Of a stretch of 64,000 nucleotides of DNA, positions 62,937-64,000 are shown in pieces (positions within the stretch are counted from its first letter, which is position 1; every line of letters begins with the position of its first letter). The notes below the pieces were generated by a model. The model did no database searches. It was given only the letters and a program-made list of their open reading frames with translations, and had not been told where the DNA came from. Source of the DNA: Paenibacillus sp. JZ16 (GTDB lineage: Bacteria; Bacillota; Bacilli; Paenibacillales; Paenibacillaceae); assembly GCF_015326965.1 (NCBI RefSeq), contig NZ_CP017659.1, positions 744,001-808,000 on the forward strand. The letters run 5' to 3'. The translations under genes were made by a program, and so were the position numbers.

Positions 62937-63488
62937 ATGAAAGTAACCTTGATTGCAGGCAGTAACCGCACAAACGCAAGCAGTACGAACCTACTTCGGT
63001 ATATTGACAGCCTTTTAAAAGCCCAGAACATATCAGTCCAATTCGTTGATTTATCGGAGCTGCAGCTGCCGCTTTTTTCACCCGACAACTGGGATTTCCA
63101 TCCTAACGTTAAGCATGTATTGGAAGCAATCGCAGAGGCAGACGGTTTGATCCTTGCAACGCCGGAATACCATGGCTCCGTATCAGGAGCGCTTAAAAAC
63201 GCCCTAGACTATATAACCGGAAACCAGGTTGCGGGCAAGGCAGTGCTTTCCGTAAGTTCCGCAGGCGGTCCGCTCGGAGTTAGCTCGCTGTCGCATTTGC
63301 AGACTATTGTACGCAATTTGCACGGAATTAACTGTTCGCAGTGGATTTCGATCGGATATGGATCGAACACGTTTGGTCCCGACGGCGCTCCGATAGATGA
63401 GGGTATGAAAGACCGGGTACGAGATGCGGTGAGCAGTTTCGTGGATCTGACCCGTAAGCTAACACCGATAGCAGCGGCAGCAAACTAA
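62937..63488 (+). CDS. NADPH-dependent FMN reductase family protein
   Basis: 183 residues from ATG 62937 behind AAGGTG; frames start also at 62925. Flavodoxin-like fold: LIAGSNRTNASSTNLLRYID (phosphate loop), TPEYHGSVSGALKNALDYIT (FMN-contacting loop) and SSAGGPLGVSS. These enzymes reduce FMN, azo dyes, quinones or chromate with NAD(P)H. It is divergent from the ArsR-SRPBCC regulator, whose operator lies in its promoter, so it is probably part of a small detoxification response. Confidence 0.9.
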   Translation: MKVTLIAGSNRTNASSTNLLRYIDSLLKAQNISVQFVDLSELQLPLFSPDNWDFHPNVKHVLEAIAEADGLILATPEYHGSVSGALKNALDYITGNQVAGKAVLSVSSAGGPLGVSSLSHLQTIVRNLHGINCSQWISIGYGSNTFGPDGAPIDEGMKDRVRDAVSSFVDLTRKLTPIAAAAN

Positions 63489-63631
63489 CAGCACAATCCC
63501 TTTTTTAAGAGATCAGAAAGTATAAACTTCCGTAGTTTAACACCCACCCTTATCTCGCAAGAAAAGCTACAGCTTAACGCGGTGTGTCTTCTTTGAAGTA
63601 CGTCGATAGACGTTTTTCTTATCATCATTAG

Positions 63632-63647
63632 GTTACCAAATGGTAAC
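63632..63647. promoter_or_regulatory. third ArsR operator-like palindrome
   Basis: GTTACC-AAAT-GGTAAC, identical half-sites to the one at 62799-62814. It is 16 bases upstream of the GDSL gene start, which suggests that gene belongs to the same regulon. Confidence 0.6.
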
Positions 63648-63662
63648 ATGATACCAAAGGAG

Positions 63663-64000
63663 ATGTTTCTTGAACATAAGTATTCTGACGGCCATTGGAT
63701 GGGATCTTGGTTTGCAAGTCAAACGTACTTTGATGGGAACTTTGCCGAAGAGCGATTCGAGGATCAGACCATCCGAATGATTATACATCCGCATGCCTTC
63801 GGTTCAAAGATCCGCCTGAAGTTTTCAAATCTTTACGGTTCCGAGCCTGCGGTCTTCGGCACAGTAACAGCAGCATTAGCCGCAAAAGATGGGGAAACCG
63901 TTCCCGGTACTAGTCGGCAAGTTGCCTTGAATGGTCAATTCTCCATCGTCATTCCTGCAGGGGAAGAAGTTTATTCGGACCCTGTCGATCTCCAAGTAAA
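63663..64000 (+). CDS. SGNH/GDSL-type esterase, N-terminal part (cut by window edge)
   Basis: The frame from ATG 63663 (AAAGGAG is immediately upstream) runs off the window. The visible 112 residues contain HWMGSWFASQTYFDGNFAEE, QTIRMIIHPHAFGSKIRLKF and SNLYGSEPAVFGTVTAALA, the jelly-roll-like N-terminal region that precedes the GDSL catalytic domain in this family. The catalytic Ser is beyond the window. A palindrome shared with the ArsR gene lies in the promoter. No signal peptide. Confidence 0.7.
   Translation, partial: MFLEHKYSDGHWMGSWFASQTYFDGNFAEERFEDQTIRMIIHPHAFGSKIRLKFSNLYGSEPAVFGTVTAALAAKDGETVPGTSRQVALNGQFSIVIPAGEEVYSDPVDLQV

Noticed and set aside
1..64000. CRISPR arrays, tRNA or rRNA genes, prophage structural genes, riboswitches
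   Set aside because: Looked for on both strands; no regular direct-repeat array, cloverleaf, rRNA core, phage cluster or known riboswitch core was recognised. The repeats here are dispersed, not arrayed.

Overview
The window looks like chromosomal accessory DNA from a Paenibacillaceae member (Paenibacillus, Cohnella or a relative). The evidence is the style of the genes: a YesM/YesN two-component system next to LplB/LplC-type sugar permeases and a long lipoprotein binding protein, many AraC/TetR/HxlR/ArsR regulators, copper-amine-oxidase-like (stalk) domains with leucine-rich repeats, Gram-positive lipoboxes, strong AGGAGG ribosome sites, and moderate GC. No rRNA, tRNA, CRISPR array or complete insertion sequence was found.

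Layout. 1-8.7 kb: an exporter N-terminus and a frameshifted esterase, a PanE-like reductase with a divergent TetR, a frameshifted Gfo/Idh dehydrogenase with a divergent AraC, and a PAF-acetylhydrolase-like enzyme beside a 5'-truncated TetR. 8.1-11.6 kb: TetR plus a two-gene ABC exporter. 12-17 kb: gap with a divergent AraC regulator, a YisP/CrtB-like prenyl enzyme, a multiply broken unknown gene and a murD remnant. 17.1-29.3 kb: the best-organised block, with PhyH dioxygenase, AraC, binding protein, two permeases, histidine kinase, response regulator, a 750-residue FAD oxidoreductase and a second AraC of the same architecture. It looks like a glycan or sugar uptake and processing locus, with a CcpA-type cre site before the response regulator. 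29.3-36.7 kb: a mosaic of small genes, repeats and pseudogenes, including attC-like boundaries. 37-45 kb: DHFR-like enzymes, a lipoprotein, a metallo-beta-lactamase-fold hydrolase, and reductases paired with TetR/HxlR regulators. 45-51.5 kb: an MFS exporter, an unrecognised 474-residue protein, and a two-component system with an unknown membrane protein. 52-64 kb: TetR/MFS, an HtrA-like protease, a DinG-like helicase, a three-gene DUF998/lipocalin-like/hydrolase operon, an ArsR-SRPBCC fusion regulator with its probable operators, an FMN reductase, and the start of an SGNH/GDSL esterase.

Two themes stand out. First, the intergenic DNA holds at least three families of dispersed structured repeats. 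One is a ~150-bp element with a bidirectional terminator-like core (eight copies). One is a short GTTAGC-flanked hairpin element. The third is an attC-like boundary around 29.8-31.4 kb (related copy at 55.1 kb) whose ends are complementary across each enclosed gene, as in integron gene cassettes. Second, many genes are broken: single-base homopolymer changes, two in-frame stops, and fragments of murD, two histidine kinases and a duplicated beta-lactamase-like gene. Either the region is decaying or the assembly carries homopolymer errors; raw reads would separate the two.
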